In this document: piece after piece, positions 7,094 to 15,292 of the stretch
Numbering within the stretch: position 1 is the first letter of the stretch
Layout of the letters: every line of letters begins with the position of its first letter
Assembly: GCA_910575035.1 (NCBI GenBank)
Contig: CAJTDL010000016.1
Coordinates: forward strand, 1-33,018
Direction: 5' to 3'
Length of the DNA stretch: 33,018 nucleotides
From: Lachnospiraceae bacterium
GTDB taxonomy: Bacteria > Bacillota > Clostridia > Lachnospirales > Lachnospiraceae
The notes under the pieces: model-generated
What the model saw: the letters and a program-made list of their open reading frames with translations, nothing else
Databases searched by the model: none
Told to the model about the DNA's origin: nothing
Made by a program: the position numbers and the translations under genes

Positions 7094-8017
7094 TTGTATA
7101 CAGAAGCAGTTACAATGATTGCACTGAGTGTTGCGTTTGCTTCGGTTTGTGGGGCTGTTTTTATAGTCCGGCGTGTGAAAAAGCAGCTATTAGAAATGTC
7201 TGACACTTTGGAAGATGTAAAAAATGGAAATGGAAACAGGCGTATCTTATCGGAAACACATGAACTTGTGGCCCCACTTGCTTATGCAATCAACGATATT
7301 ATCCTGTCCTACGAGAACAGGCTTTCTGCCTATCGTCAAACAGAAGAAACCAACAGGCAGCTTATGACGAGCCTTTCCCATGATGTAAGGACACCACTCA
7401 CCACACTGATAGGATATTTGGACGCTGCACATAAAGGGATTGTTGATGGGAAAGAACGTGACGATTATATAGAAACAGCCCGCCGGAAAGCCCACGATTT
7501 AAAAGAATATATAGATGTGCTTTTTGACTGGTTCAAGCTGGGTTCAAATGAATTTTCGATGAATATATCTATTGTTGATTTAACGGAACTGACACGGAAC
7601 ATACTGATTGACTGGATACCCATATTTGAGGATACACAGATAGATTTCACAGTGGACATTCCAGAGCAGCCGTTCCGGGTGCAGATTGACCCGGACGGAT
7701 ATATGAGGATATTAAACAATCTGATACAGAATGTGATTTCCCATAGCCATGCGGATAAAATAGAAATATCTTTATCAGGGCAGGGAGGGAATATAAAAAT
7801 TCTTTTGTCTGATAATGGAGTAGGGATTGATAAGAAGGATTTGAAACATATTTTTGAGCGGCTTTATAAATGTGATAGAGGGCGGTCTGAAAAAGGCAGC
7901 GGACTTGGTCTGTCTATCGTACATCAACTTGTAGCCAAATTGAATGGAACAATAACAGTGGAAAGCACACCGGGAGAGGGAACCGTTTTTATCCTGTTTT
8001 TTCCACTGGCAGAATGA
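7094..8017 (+). CDS. Sensor histidine kinase of the lantibiotic-immunity module (307 aa)
   Basis: Start is TTG 7094, preceded by GGGAGGTG that overlaps the end of the regulator gene. One N-terminal membrane helix (about residues 6-25) is followed by a short HAMP-like linker, the HisKA dimerisation helix with H96 in SLSHDVRTPL, and a HATPase domain with the N box (NNLIQNV), G1 box (DNGVGI) and G2 box (GSGLGLSIV). It has almost no extracytoplasmic sensor loop, so it probably senses through the membrane or together with the ABC transporter, as described for kinases of the CprK/intramembrane-sensing type. It forms the pair with the regulator at 6398. A terminator at 8048 ends this transcript. Confidence 0.9.
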   Translation: MYTEAVTMIALSVAFASVCGAVFIVRRVKKQLLEMSDTLEDVKNGNGNRRILSETHELVAPLAYAINDIILSYENRLSAYRQTEETNRQLMTSLSHDVRTPLTTLIGYLDAAHKGIVDGKERDDYIETARRKAHDLKEYIDVLFDWFKLGSNEFSMNISIVDLTELTRNILIDWIPIFEDTQIDFTVDIPEQPFRVQIDPDGYMRILNNLIQNVISHSHADKIEISLSGQGGNIKILLSDNGVGIDKKDLKHIFERLYKCDRGRSEKGSGLGLSIVHQLVAKLNGTITVESTPGEGTVFILFFPLAE

Positions 8018-8047
8018 ATCAGCGCTGTTTTTTATGGTGGCAATAGA

Positions 8048-8077
8048 ATCTCCGTCCTGCGGGGATTTTATTTTTTC
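8048..8077 (+). terminator. Intrinsic terminator after the kinase
   Basis: ATCTCCG (8048-8054) pairs with CGGGGAT (8060-8066) with one G-T pair and a 5-nt loop, followed by TTTATTTTTT. It separates the regulatory genes from the transporter operon. Confidence 0.75.
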
Positions 8078-8096
8078 AGAGATTTGCTTCTTTAAA

Positions 8097-8151
8097 TGCA
8101 AGGTTAATGCAAGGTTCGTGCAAGGTTAATGCAAGGTTGGCGTGATAGAAT
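8097..8151 (+). promoter_or_regulatory. Four 11-bp-spaced direct repeats and activator-type promoter
   Basis: TGCAAGGTT occurs four times, starting at 8097, 8108, 8119 and 8130, so one copy per helical turn. Alternate copies continue AA, CG, AA, GG. The -10 box TAGAAT (8146-8151) has no good -35; the -35 position lies inside repeats 3-4. This is the arrangement expected when tandem OmpR-family dimers recruit RNA polymerase. The adjacent response regulator at 6398 is the obvious candidate. Confidence 0.75.
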
Positions 8152-8177
8152 AGTAGACATGAAAAGGAGGTTTCGTA

Positions 8178-9101
8178 ATGAGCAAATATGTAATTGAAAC
8201 AAAAAATCTTACAAAACAATATGGAACACAAAAAAGTGTTGCCAATCTGAATATCCATGTTCAGAAAGGGCGTATCTATGGTCTGCTTGGCAGAAATGGA
8301 GCCGGAAAAACCACGACAATGAAAATGCTGCTTGGACTTACACAACCGACTTCCGGGGAAGTGTCAATTTGGGGAAAGCCTTTGGCGGCAAATGAAAAGA
8401 AGCTGCTGCCCCGTATTGGCAGCCTGATTGAATCCCCCGGATTTTATCCTAATCTTACTGCTACGGAAAACCTGCGTATTTTTGCTACCCTGCGGGGTGT
8501 GCCGAACCGCAACGCAATTAAAAACGCACTTGATCTGGTTGGTCTGCCTTACAAAGATAAGAAGCTGTTTTCCCAATATTCACTTGGCATGAAACAGCGG
8601 CTGGCGATTGCCCTTGCCATTATGCATGACCCGGAACTTTTGATTTTGGACGAACCGATTAACGGTCTTGACCCGATTGGAATCGCAGAAGTCCGTTCCT
8701 TTATCCGTGACCTCTGCAATGAGAGTGGAAAAACAATTTTGATTTCCAGCCATATCCTTTCTGAAATTGCATTATTGGCTGATGATATAGGCATTATTGA
8801 CCACGGCGCATTGCTGGAAGAAGAAAGTCTTGCAGAACTAGAGGCAAAGAGCAGCAAACATATCCGATTTGTTGTTTCTGATACGGCACAGGCGGCAAGA
8901 ATTTTAGAGCGTATCTTCCATGAAAGCCAGTTTACCATACAGGATGACCACAATATACAGGTGCATAATCTTGATTTACCAACAGGAAAAATTGTTACTG
9001 CTTTTGTAGAAAATGGTTTGGAAGTATCGGAAGCCCATACTTGTGAAGAAAGCCTTGAAGATTACTTCAAACGTGTAACAGGGGGTGAGGGGATTGCTTA
9101 A
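8178..9101 (+). CDS. Lantibiotic-protection ABC transporter ATP-binding protein (LanF-type, 307 aa)
   Basis: The ATPase that powers removal of antimicrobial peptides from the membrane. Walker A is GRNGAGKTT (38-46), the signature is YSLGMKQR (134-141), and Walker B is LLILDEP (154-160). The Q-loop glutamine position is occupied by E85 in SLIESPGFY, the E-loop described for LanFEG immunity transporters such as NukF and NisF. The extra ~90-residue C-terminal domain is usual for this BcrA/LanF branch. Start ATG 8178 follows AAAAGGAGG. The two membrane genes follow with overlaps. Expression is probably controlled by the direct-repeat promoter just upstream. Confidence 0.9.
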   Translation: MSKYVIETKNLTKQYGTQKSVANLNIHVQKGRIYGLLGRNGAGKTTTMKMLLGLTQPTSGEVSIWGKPLAANEKKLLPRIGSLIESPGFYPNLTATENLRIFATLRGVPNRNAIKNALDLVGLPYKDKKLFSQYSLGMKQRLAIALAIMHDPELLILDEPINGLDPIGIAEVRSFIRDLCNESGKTILISSHILSEIALLADDIGIIDHGALLEEESLAELEAKSSKHIRFVVSDTAQAARILERIFHESQFTIQDDHNIQVHNLDLPTGKIVTAFVENGLEVSEAHTCEESLEDYFKRVTGGEGIA

Positions 9102-9882
9102 ACTTGTTATTTGTGAGTTTTCAAAACTAAAGCGGAAAAAATTTATATGGTTGGTTGTCCTTTCAGCGTTTCTGTTTCCTGTGCCGCTGACAGCAATGAT
9201 GACAATGCCGCAGACAGCAGGACAATACGACAGCAAAGCAGAGATTTTCAATGATTATTTTCAGTCTGTCATGGGATATGGGGTAGAGCTGCTTTTGCCA
9301 TGCATGATTGGGGTGCTTGCAGCCATGCTCTTTTTTATGGAACGGGATAACGATACATTTAAAAACCTGCGTACTATTCCCATCACAAGCACACAGATGA
9401 TTCTGGCAAAAATAATTGTCCTGTTCTTTTTTGGAATTATTTTCAGTCTGACATCGGTTCTTATAACAATCCTGTGCGGTGGGCTGATCGCAGAAGTAAA
9501 CAGCATTGTTTATCGATTATTTTTTGCGTTGGAAATGGGAATTTTTATTACAGCCGGAACGTTGCCGTTAGTCGTTCTTGTGGTTTTCTTTAGTAAGAAC
9601 TATGTATTTTCTGTTTTATTATGTGTCTTTTATAGTGTCCTGAGCCTGACAGCCGAATCCTCTTTTGGCGCACTGCCCAAAGTGATGTGCTGGCTGATGC
9701 CTATTCCGCTTACAACCCTATGGAGCGCAGGAAATTTAACTGCACATGGCGCTATGGGCGGTGTGGGAATGCTGGAAAATTTAATTCCGACTACATTTCA
9801 GACAATCATTATTTTAGCCGTTATCGCTTTGCTTTCAGTAATAGTGATTGATTATATGTATAAAAAGAGAGGGGATGAATGA
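9094..9882 (+). CDS. Lantibiotic-protection ABC transporter permease (LanE-type, 262 aa)
   Basis: An ABC-2-type membrane protein with about six hydrophobic segments. It starts MLKLVICEFSKLKRKKFIW, the amphipathic N-terminus common to LanE/LanG permeases, and has long helices near ELLLPCMIGVLAAMLFFME and ITAGTLPLVVLVVFF. There is no ATG. TTG at 9094 is 8 bp after AGGGGG and overlaps the last codons of the ATPase gene; GTG at 9085 is the alternative but has no spacing for that site. One nucleotide separates its stop from the next permease start. It pairs with the following protein to form the transmembrane channel. Confidence 0.85.
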   Translation: MLKLVICEFSKLKRKKFIWLVVLSAFLFPVPLTAMMTMPQTAGQYDSKAEIFNDYFQSVMGYGVELLLPCMIGVLAAMLFFMERDNDTFKNLRTIPITSTQMILAKIIVLFFFGIIFSLTSVLITILCGGLIAEVNSIVYRLFFALEMGIFITAGTLPLVVLVVFFSKNYVFSVLLCVFYSVLSLTAESSFGALPKVMCWLMPIPLTTLWSAGNLTAHGAMGGVGMLENLIPTTFQTIIILAVIALLSVIVIDYMYKKRGDE

Positions 9883-9883
9883 T

Positions 9884-10663
9884 ATGTTTCGCATGGTTAA
9901 GACCGAAATATGGAAATTAAAGCGGTATCATATGATATGGGCAGGTGTTTTCCTAATGCTGCTCTCCATTGTATTAACGCTTTTTTCCACAACCGCATTG
10001 GACGGAACGGTTTGGACATTTTCTTTTTTTACAGAACAGGTAATCAAAAATAATGCCACAACGATTTTCCCTATGTGCATTGCCCTCATTGCCGGATATA
10101 TCATAGCAAGGGAAGGGAAAGACGATACGCTGAAAAGTATTATGACTATTCCCGTTCCTTATAGCAGCCTGTTATGGGGGAAACTGCTTGTATGTGCGCT
10201 GCTGTCTTTGTTTTTTGGGCTGGTAAGTGCGGCATTCACGGTAATTGCCAATTTGATGATGGGATTTCCGGGAATTTCTGTAACGTCAGTATTGCAGACA
10301 TTTATTCAGATTATTCTCAACTGTCTGTTTTTGTATTTTGCGGTTATGCCTGTAATTGTATTTGCCGCTCGTATACCAAACGGACATATGCTTGGAACAA
10401 TTATTGCCTTTGTTTATGGCTATGGCGGTATGTTTGCTTCTGGAAATGTTACATTAGCAAATATTTATCCGGTTACTGCAAGTTTAGGCTTGATCAGCTA
10501 CCGAAGCTACGATCCGGCGGTACATTGGAATATGTTAATCTGTCTGTTTAGTATGATTGCCGTATTGATGATTACTGCTGCTTTTGTATTCACTGCAAAA
10601 GGAAACGTGCCAGTCAAGGCAGCAAAAAAGCACAAAAGAACAACAACCAAAAAAGGTTGGTAA
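9884..10663 (+). CDS. Lantibiotic-protection ABC transporter permease (LanG-type, 259 aa)
   Basis: The second ABC-2 membrane subunit, with about six helices, starting MFRMVKTEIWKLKRYHMIW. Start ATG 9884 is 9 bp after GAGGGG and 1 bp after the previous stop; ATG 9875 overlaps the ribosome site and is less likely. The REGKDDTLKSIMTIPV loop parallels ERDNDTFKNLRTIPI in the preceding permease, showing that the two are paralogues. The C-terminus is a basic cytoplasmic tail (KKHKRTTTKKGW). With the ATPase and the LanE-type protein it completes a LanFEG (CprABC-like) transporter that protects against lantibiotics or similar peptides. Confidence 0.85.
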   Translation: MFRMVKTEIWKLKRYHMIWAGVFLMLLSIVLTLFSTTALDGTVWTFSFFTEQVIKNNATTIFPMCIALIAGYIIAREGKDDTLKSIMTIPVPYSSLLWGKLLVCALLSLFFGLVSAAFTVIANLMMGFPGISVTSVLQTFIQIILNCLFLYFAVMPVIVFAARIPNGHMLGTIIAFVYGYGGMFASGNVTLANIYPVTASLGLISYRSYDPAVHWNMLICLFSMIAVLMITAAFVFTAKGNVPVKAAKKHKRTTTKKGW

Positions 10664-10677
10664 GGGAGGATATAGGA

Positions 10678-11061
10678 ATGAAGAGAAAATTGACTATCGG
10701 GATTGCAGCAGTTGTAATACTTATTGTAGGTTTTATTGGTTTTTGTATGTGGTTCCTTTCGGGAACTGGTAGCACATACTATTATTCACAGATTGATAAC
10801 AGTAAAATAGAACAGACCGAATCAAAAAGCGGCGTAATCAACTTTAGTGGAAGTATGGATTACTCATACACTTTATTTTCTTACGATGAGAATGGAAAAG
10901 GAAAAGACATTACATTCGGAACATCAAAGGAATTGAAAGAGGGAGCTTTTATCCGTTTAACGGTAATGCCGATCCGGGGTGTTCTTGAATGGAAAGAGGT
11001 GCAATATGATGAACTTCCTGCCGCTGTGCAAAGCAATTATACAGCACCAACGAATGAGTAA
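10678..11061 (+). CDS. YxeA-family secreted/anchored protein (127 aa)
   Basis: A single N-terminal membrane helix (about residues 8-29) anchors an extracytoplasmic domain with the YxeA-family features TYYYSQIDNSKIE, SYTLFSYDENGKGKDITF and ELKEGAFIRLTV. Function is not established, but members are regularly coded next to lantibiotic-immunity and Bce-like transporters, as here. Start ATG 10678 is 6 bp after GGGAGGATA; 14 bp separate it from the permease gene, so it is the fourth gene of the immunity operon. It may help to detect or sequester the peptide at the cell surface. Confidence 0.85.
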   Translation: MKRKLTIGIAAVVILIVGFIGFCMWFLSGTGSTYYYSQIDNSKIEQTESKSGVINFSGSMDYSYTLFSYDENGKGKDITFGTSKELKEGAFIRLTVMPIRGVLEWKEVQYDELPAAVQSNYTAPTNE

Positions 11062-11107
11062 GGGCGGTTATGGATTTGGAGCTAAAAATAACAGAAAGGT
11101 TGATGAT

Positions 11108-11581
11108 ATGTGTTATAGAAAAAAATGTTTCCGTTTTCTTTCGGTAAGTGCCTTGGTGTTTAGCTTGACGCTTGTGGGATGTTCAAAAGATGAAATTCTG
11201 GATCAGTATAATAATGTTGTTCAATCAGCCGGAAATACGGCACTCACAAGCGATTTTTCATTGAAAGGGGATCGGGCATATGGGGATGATTGTTATACCG
11301 GGACTTATACTGCAGATTATAAGGATTTTTCTAAAACAGAATATCTCTTTGGAGGAACTTCTATCGAGCGTGAAAATGGCAAAGATATTTCTGTTTCCTG
11401 CGACTTGGAGATTACCGTGGGAACAGCGCAGGTGTTTTGGATTTCTGGCAGTGATGATCCGGTAATCTTGCTTGAAGCAACTGACAGCTATTCAGAAACA
11501 ATAACATTGCCGGAAGGTGGGAACTATATTGGCATTACTGGAAATAATTTTACGGGGCATTTAGAAATGAATATAGAATAA
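11108..11581 (+). CDS. Predicted lipoprotein of the immunity operon (157 aa)
   Basis: The signal peptide has a basic start (MCYRKKCFRF), a hydrophobic core, and the lipobox LVGC with the lipidated cysteine at residue 25. The mature part is Asp/Glu-rich and probably beta-strand-rich (YTGTYTADYKDFS, ITLPEGGNYIGITG), with no catalytic motif that I recognise. ATG 11108 follows GAAAGGTTGATGAT. The frame is open further upstream from 10979 but overlaps the YxeA gene. As the last gene before a dead IS3 copy, its natural terminator is probably the one now at 12484. It might be a LanI-like immunity lipoprotein, but that is inference from position only. Confidence 0.7.
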   Translation: MCYRKKCFRFLSVSALVFSLTLVGCSKDEILDQYNNVVQSAGNTALTSDFSLKGDRAYGDDCYTGTYTADYKDFSKTEYLFGGTSIERENGKDISVSCDLEITVGTAQVFWISGSDDPVILLEATDSYSETITLPEGGNYIGITGNNFTGHLEMNIE

Positions 11582-11589
11582 TAATCTGA

Positions 11590-12482
11590 ACCTATGTCAA
11601 TACTTTGGACAAAAAAGTTGAAAGATTATGCTGCTTTTTTTAGTTCCTCATCCTCCTTTTGCTGAGGTGTCATATAACCAATAGCACTGTGTATCCGCTT
11701 ACGGTTATGCCAGCCCTCTATATATTCAAAGATTGCCCTTCAGGCCTCTTTAGAACCCTGATAATTATGAAGGTAGATTTCTTCTTTTTTCAGTACAGAA
11801 TGGAACGGTCCAATACAGGCATTGTCATAAGGTTTTCCCTTCCGGCTAAATGAATGCACTATCTCCCTGCTGTGCAGGGACTTCTCAAATGATTGGCTTG
11901 TATACTGGCTTCCTAAGTCGCTGTGGAGAATGATCCCCTTTGTCTCACTGACATTCAGGCAGGCGTTCCTAACAGCTTCTGCCGCCAGTTCTGCTGCCAT
12001 GGATGTCCCATACGCATATCCGATGGTCTTACGGCTGCACAAGTCCATTACGGAAGCCAGATAGGCCCATCCCTCTTTTTGTACATGGATATAGGTAATA
12101 TCGGTACACCATTTCTGGCTGATGGTTTCCGTCTGAAATCACGCTTCAGAATATTTTCTTTATCACCGGGAACGGTTCCGTGACTGGCATGGTGGTTGTA
12201 TTTCTTTACTACAACAGGGCGCAGCCCCTGCTTTGCCATATGCCGCTGAAGCCGTTTTATGCTACAGGGGATCCCGCTGCCATTGAGGGTACGGCATATT
12301 TTAACCGCCCCATACCGCTGCTTTGAATCTTCATAAGCTGCCTTTACCTTCTGGCTGAATCCCTCATATTCCTTCTGCTGGTTTGGAGGTACACAAACCA
12401 GGGCTTTGTAATAGGTACTCCTTGGAAATTTCAGGGCGCTGGATTTTCAGCTTTTCTTGTCCACATTTATATACTAACACCA
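11590..12482 (-). mobile_element. IS3-family (IS150-like) insertion sequence, defective
   Basis: The element lies between the lipoprotein stop and a terminator. The plus-strand left end reads CTATGTCAATACTTTGGACA; the reverse complement of the right end contains TGTTAGTATATAAATGTGGACA. They share the GGACAA core and scattered matches, as imperfect terminal repeats would. No OrfA is recognisable and the internal transposase is broken in at least two places, so the copy cannot move by itself. The exact ends and target duplication could not be fixed by eye. Confidence 0.7.
11626..12455 (-). pseudogene. IS3-family transposase OrfB, inactivated
   Basis: The N-terminal segment reads RSTYYKAL, YEDSKQRYGAVKICRTLNG and LQRHMAKQGLRP. 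After a frameshift near 12140 the rve (DDE) core continues with KWCTDITYIHV, the second catalytic Asp in LHSDLGSQYTS, and NACIGPFHSVLKKE. The expected sequence is NACIExFHSVLK, so the catalytic glutamate has become glycine. A TGA at 11740-11742 then interrupts the last ~38 codons, which end GYMTPQQKEDEELKKAA. Frameshift, nonsense and active-site mutations together show an old, dead copy. Confidence 0.8.
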
Positions 12483-12483
12483 G

Positions 12484-12514
12484 GCAGCAGAGAGAAATCT
12501 CTGTTGCTTTTTTT
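12484..12514 (+). terminator. Intrinsic terminator, probably of the immunity operon
   Basis: GCAGCAGAGA (12484-12493), a GAAA tetraloop, and TCTCTGTTGC (12498-12507) with one G-T pair, followed by seven T. It lies just outside the IS3 right end, so the IS probably landed between the last immunity gene and this terminator. Confidence 0.8.
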
Positions 12515-12578
12515 GACAGTTTTTATACAGTAATATGAAATCTCTTGCATTATACAATGAAAATGCATATTTGCATGG

Positions 12579-12607
12579 TTGATATAGTTCGTTTAAGCGG
12601 CTATAAT
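12579..12607 (+). promoter_or_regulatory. Promoter of the small HTH gene
   Basis: TTGATA (12579-12584), exactly 17 bp, TATAAT (12602-12607). It is the only good promoter before the second two-component module. Confidence 0.75.
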
Positions 12608-12635
12608 AGATATAGTACAAATTTGGAGGTTTGGT

Positions 12636-12824
12636 ATGTTTGAATATATGACAGCACAGGAAGCCGCTGAAAAATGGCATGTATCACTTCGGTGGGTACA
12701 GCGGCTTTGCAAAGAAAATCGGATTGAGGGTGTATTGAATGTTAATCGGGTGTGGCTTATTCCTGATACAGCAGAAAAACCAGCCGATGCAAGAAGAAAG
12801 GGAATAAAAAACAGCATAATTTAA
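12636..12824 (+). CDS. Excisionase/MerR-like helix-turn-helix protein (62 aa)
   Basis: A small DNA-binding protein. MTAQEAAEKWHVSLRWVQRL is a winged-helix/MerR-type HTH as found in excisionase-like proteins, followed by CKENRIEGVLNVNRVWLIP, the usual wing. Start ATG 12636 is 7 bp after TTGGAGG. The C-terminus is short and basic. It sits 92 bp upstream of the second response regulator; it may regulate that module or be a leftover element gene. No integrase is adjacent to support a true excisionase role. Confidence 0.75.
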   Translation: MFEYMTAQEAAEKWHVSLRWVQRLCKENRIEGVLNVNRVWLIPDTAEKPADARRKGIKNSII

Positions 12825-12916
12825 AACTTTCATTGATGCCGTCTAAAAAGATATGAAGCGAAAAGAAGGAAATATTTGTGACAAAATATGCGATATAAAT
12901 TATGAAAGGTGATGTT

Positions 12917-13588
12917 ATGGAAAAATTACTCATTGTTGAAGATGATAACGATTTACGGGAAGGGCTTGAATTTACATTCCGTTCTGAAAAATATGAAGTG
13001 ATTAGTGCAAATACAATAAAAAAAGCAAAAGAATGTTTACAGCAAATTGATTTTCAAGGAATCATATTAGATTGCAATCTCCCAGATGGGAATGGATTTG
13101 AACTCTGTAAAAAACTTCGTGAAGAATCAGAAATTCCTATTATTATGCTGACAGCGAGAGATACGGAATTAGATGAAATTAAAGCATTGGAATTAGGGGC
13201 GGATGATTATATGTCGAAACCTTTTTCTGTTGCTGTTCTAAAGGCAAGGGTGAAAAAAATGTTAAAAAACACAGAGCATTCTATCTTAAAATCAGGTAAT
13301 ATCCGTGTGGATTTATCAAATGGCAAAGTGACAAAAAATGAGGAAGAAATCGAGCTGAGTTCGACGGAGTTAAAATTGCTGGTTTATTTTATAAAGAATA
13401 CAGGATTGATTTTATCAAAGGAACAGATTCTTATGAAAATATGGGAAAATGACGGGGAGTTTGTTGATGATAATATTGTATCGGTGAATATCCGACGGTT
13501 ACGAATAAAAATTGAAAGTGATGCCAAAAATCCGCAACATATAAAAACAGTACATGGAATGGGGTATATATGGAAAGAGGTTTTGTAA
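12917..13588 (+). CDS. OmpR-family response regulator (223 aa)
   Basis: The receiver domain has EDD (8-10), phospho-acceptor D52 in IILDCNLPDGNG and K101 in MSKPF, followed by a winged helix with ELSSTELKLLVYFIKN and the C-terminal IKTVHGMGYIWKE. ATG 12917 is 5 bp after AAAGGTGA; ATG 12902 is possible but lies upstream of that site. The kinase start overlaps the stop (TAATG). The following MacB/Bce-like transporter suggests sensing of cell-envelope-active peptides. The direct repeats at 14498 are a candidate binding site. Confidence 0.9.
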   Translation: MEKLLIVEDDNDLREGLEFTFRSEKYEVISANTIKKAKECLQQIDFQGIILDCNLPDGNGFELCKKLREESEIPIIMLTARDTELDEIKALELGADDYMSKPFSVAVLKARVKKMLKNTEHSILKSGNIRVDLSNGKVTKNEEEIELSSTELKLLVYFIKNTGLILSKEQILMKIWENDGEFVDDNIVSVNIRRLRIKIESDAKNPQHIKTVHGMGYIWKEVL

Positions 13589-14484
13589 TGATTTTCGTTT
13601 CTGTTTGGGCAGTTACAATGACAATTTTATTATTATTATTTGTAATAAGGAATAGGATAATTTACCGCAAAATCAATTGGATTTTAGAACAACTGATTGA
13701 GGGGAGGATAATAGATGATATACCGTTTAATGAAAGTGAGTTGTCACTATTTTATCATCAGGTAAAAATGATATCACATAAATTAGATTTTGAAATAGGA
13801 AGGGCAGATTTAGAAAAGGAGCAGATAAAGCAGCTTATTTCTAATATATCACATCAGCTTAAGACGCCTTTAGCAAATGTAATGATGTATGAAGAATTGC
13901 TCGGCAGCAATGATTTGACAAAGGAGCAGCAGTCGAAATTTTTACATAAATTAAAAATGCAGACAGAAAAAATAGACTGGCTATTGGAATCGCTCTTTAA
14001 AATGTCAAAGCTTGAACAAAATGTGATAGAATTCGATGTAGAAAAGGAAGGAATCAAAAAAACCATACGGAATGCAGTAAGTGCGGTTTTTGAAAAAGCA
14101 GAAGAAAAGAATATTGATATCCATGTTATGGAATTTGAAGATGTTGTACTTTTACATAATCCAAAATGGACTTTGGAAGTATTTGTGAATCTATTGGAAA
14201 ATGCAATTAAATATACGTCTTTTGGACTGATAGAAATATCATTAGAACAGTTGGAAACATACAGTATTGTCCATATAAAAGATAATGGGATAGGAATCTC
14301 AAAAGAAGATATTCCTCATATTTTCGAGCGTTTTTACCGCAGCAAAAATGCAGAACAAACGGAAGGTTCTGGAATAGGGTTATATTTATCCAAAATGATA
14401 TTGGAAAAGGAAAAGGGATATCTGACAGTCAAATCGGATCTTGGAAAGGGAAGTATTTTTTCAGTTTTCTTACAAAATTGTTAG
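13588..14484 (+). CDS. Sensor histidine kinase (298 aa)
   Basis: One N-terminal helix (about residues 3-21) with no extracellular domain, then HisKA with H89 in NISHQLKTPLANVM, and a HATPase domain with LLENAIKYT (N box), KDNGIGI (G1), FERFYRSKN (F box) and EGSGIGLYL (G2). The ATG at 13588 overlaps the regulator's TAA and has AAAGAGGT upstream; an in-frame ATG at 13570 lies inside the regulator gene. A minimal sensor next to an ABC transporter fits kinases that read transporter state. An 11-bp-spaced repeat and promoter separate it from the transporter. Confidence 0.9.
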   Translation: MIFVSVWAVTMTILLLLFVIRNRIIYRKINWILEQLIEGRIIDDIPFNESELSLFYHQVKMISHKLDFEIGRADLEKEQIKQLISNISHQLKTPLANVMMYEELLGSNDLTKEQQSKFLHKLKMQTEKIDWLLESLFKMSKLEQNVIEFDVEKEGIKKTIRNAVSAVFEKAEEKNIDIHVMEFEDVVLLHNPKWTLEVFVNLLENAIKYTSFGLIEISLEQLETYSIVHIKDNGIGISKEDIPHIFERFYRSKNAEQTEGSGIGLYLSKMILEKEKGYLTVKSDLGKGSIFSVFLQNC

Positions 14485-14497
14485 ATTTATTTGAGTG

Positions 14498-14532
14498 TCT
14501 GTAGGGTTTCTGTAAGAAGCGCATTTTATAAT
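14498..14532 (+). promoter_or_regulatory. Direct repeats and promoter of the second transporter
   Basis: TCTGTAGG (14498-14505) and TCTGTAAG (14509-14516) are spaced by 11 bp. TATAAT lies at 14527-14532 with no consensus -35 at the right distance. The arrangement mirrors 8097-8151 and suggests activation by the OmpR-type regulator at 12917. Confidence 0.55.
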
Positions 14533-14596
14533 AAGGTTTCAGAAATCCTTAAGACTGCCAGAGCGGCATCTTTGGGGAAACAAAGGAGGCAGCGAT

Positions 14597-15292
14597 ATGG
14601 CAATTGTGATTATAAGAAATCTGAGTAAAAATTATGGCAAAGGCGAAAATGAAGTAAAAGCATTAAAGCACGTGAATCTTGAAATCAATCAAGGAGAGTT
14701 TGTTGCGTTATTAGGCACTTCTGGGTCTGGAAAAAGTACATTGCTTAATATGATTGGCGGATTGGATGTTGTTACTGAGGGCGAGGTTATGATTGACGGG
14801 CATAATATCGCAAAATTGAGCCGTAAAGAACTGGCAATTTTCCGCCGGCGGAAAATAGGTTTTGTTTTTCAAAATTATAGTTTAATGCCTGTACTGAACG
14901 TATATGATAATGTAGCGTTGCCTGTTTCTTTTGATAAGAGCAGGCATATTGACCATGCATATATGGAACGATTGCTAAAAGATTTGAAGATTTGGGATAA
15001 AAGGATGAAATATCCGAGTGAACTGTCTGGCGGTCAGCAGCAAAGAGCCGCAATAGCGAGGGCTTTAGCGAACAAGCCTGCACTTATTCTTGCAGATGAG
15101 CCGACGGGAAATTTGGATTCAAAGACGACAAATGATGTGATTGGACTGCTAAAAGCAAGTGGAAGGCAATATAACCAGACCATTTTAATGGTAACGCATA
15201 ATGAAGTGATAGCGCAAAATTGCGATAGAATCATTCGTATTGAAGATGGTGTTCTTTACGAAAATGAGAAAGGCGGTGGACTTCATGCATAA
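14597..15292 (+). CDS. ABC transporter ATP-binding protein, MacB/Bce/LolD type (231 aa)
   Basis: A complete nucleotide-binding domain: Walker A GTSGSGKST (40-48), Q-loop FQN (Q92), signature LSGGQQQR (143-150), Walker B ALILADEP (162-169), and switch His H201 in VTHNE. The ADEPTGNLDS sequence marks the MacB/LolD/BceA class, which does not pump drugs through the membrane but moves peptides or lipids by a mechanical cycle with a large FtsX-type permease. ATG 14597 follows AAAGGAGGCAGCGAT. The permease start overlaps the last codons. Its permease partner is frameshifted, so the transporter may be inactive in this strain. Confidence 0.9.
   Translation: MAIVIIRNLSKNYGKGENEVKALKHVNLEINQGEFVALLGTSGSGKSTLLNMIGGLDVVTEGEVMIDGHNIAKLSRKELAIFRRRKIGFVFQNYSLMPVLNVYDNVALPVSFDKSRHIDHAYMERLLKDLKIWDKRMKYPSELSGGQQQRAAIARALANKPALILADEPTGNLDSKTTNDVIGLLKASGRQYNQTILMVTHNEVIAQNCDRIIRIEDGVLYENEKGGGLHA

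Noticed and set aside
10174-10551. Plus-strand 125-codon ORF inside the LanG-type permease gene
   Set aside because: Overlaps a well-supported gene in another frame, is Cys/Trp-rich in the way random out-of-frame membrane genes are, and has no ribosome site.
12636-12824. Functional excisionase of an integrated element
   Set aside because: The HTH fits, but there is no integrase beside it; position suggests a local regulator or relic.
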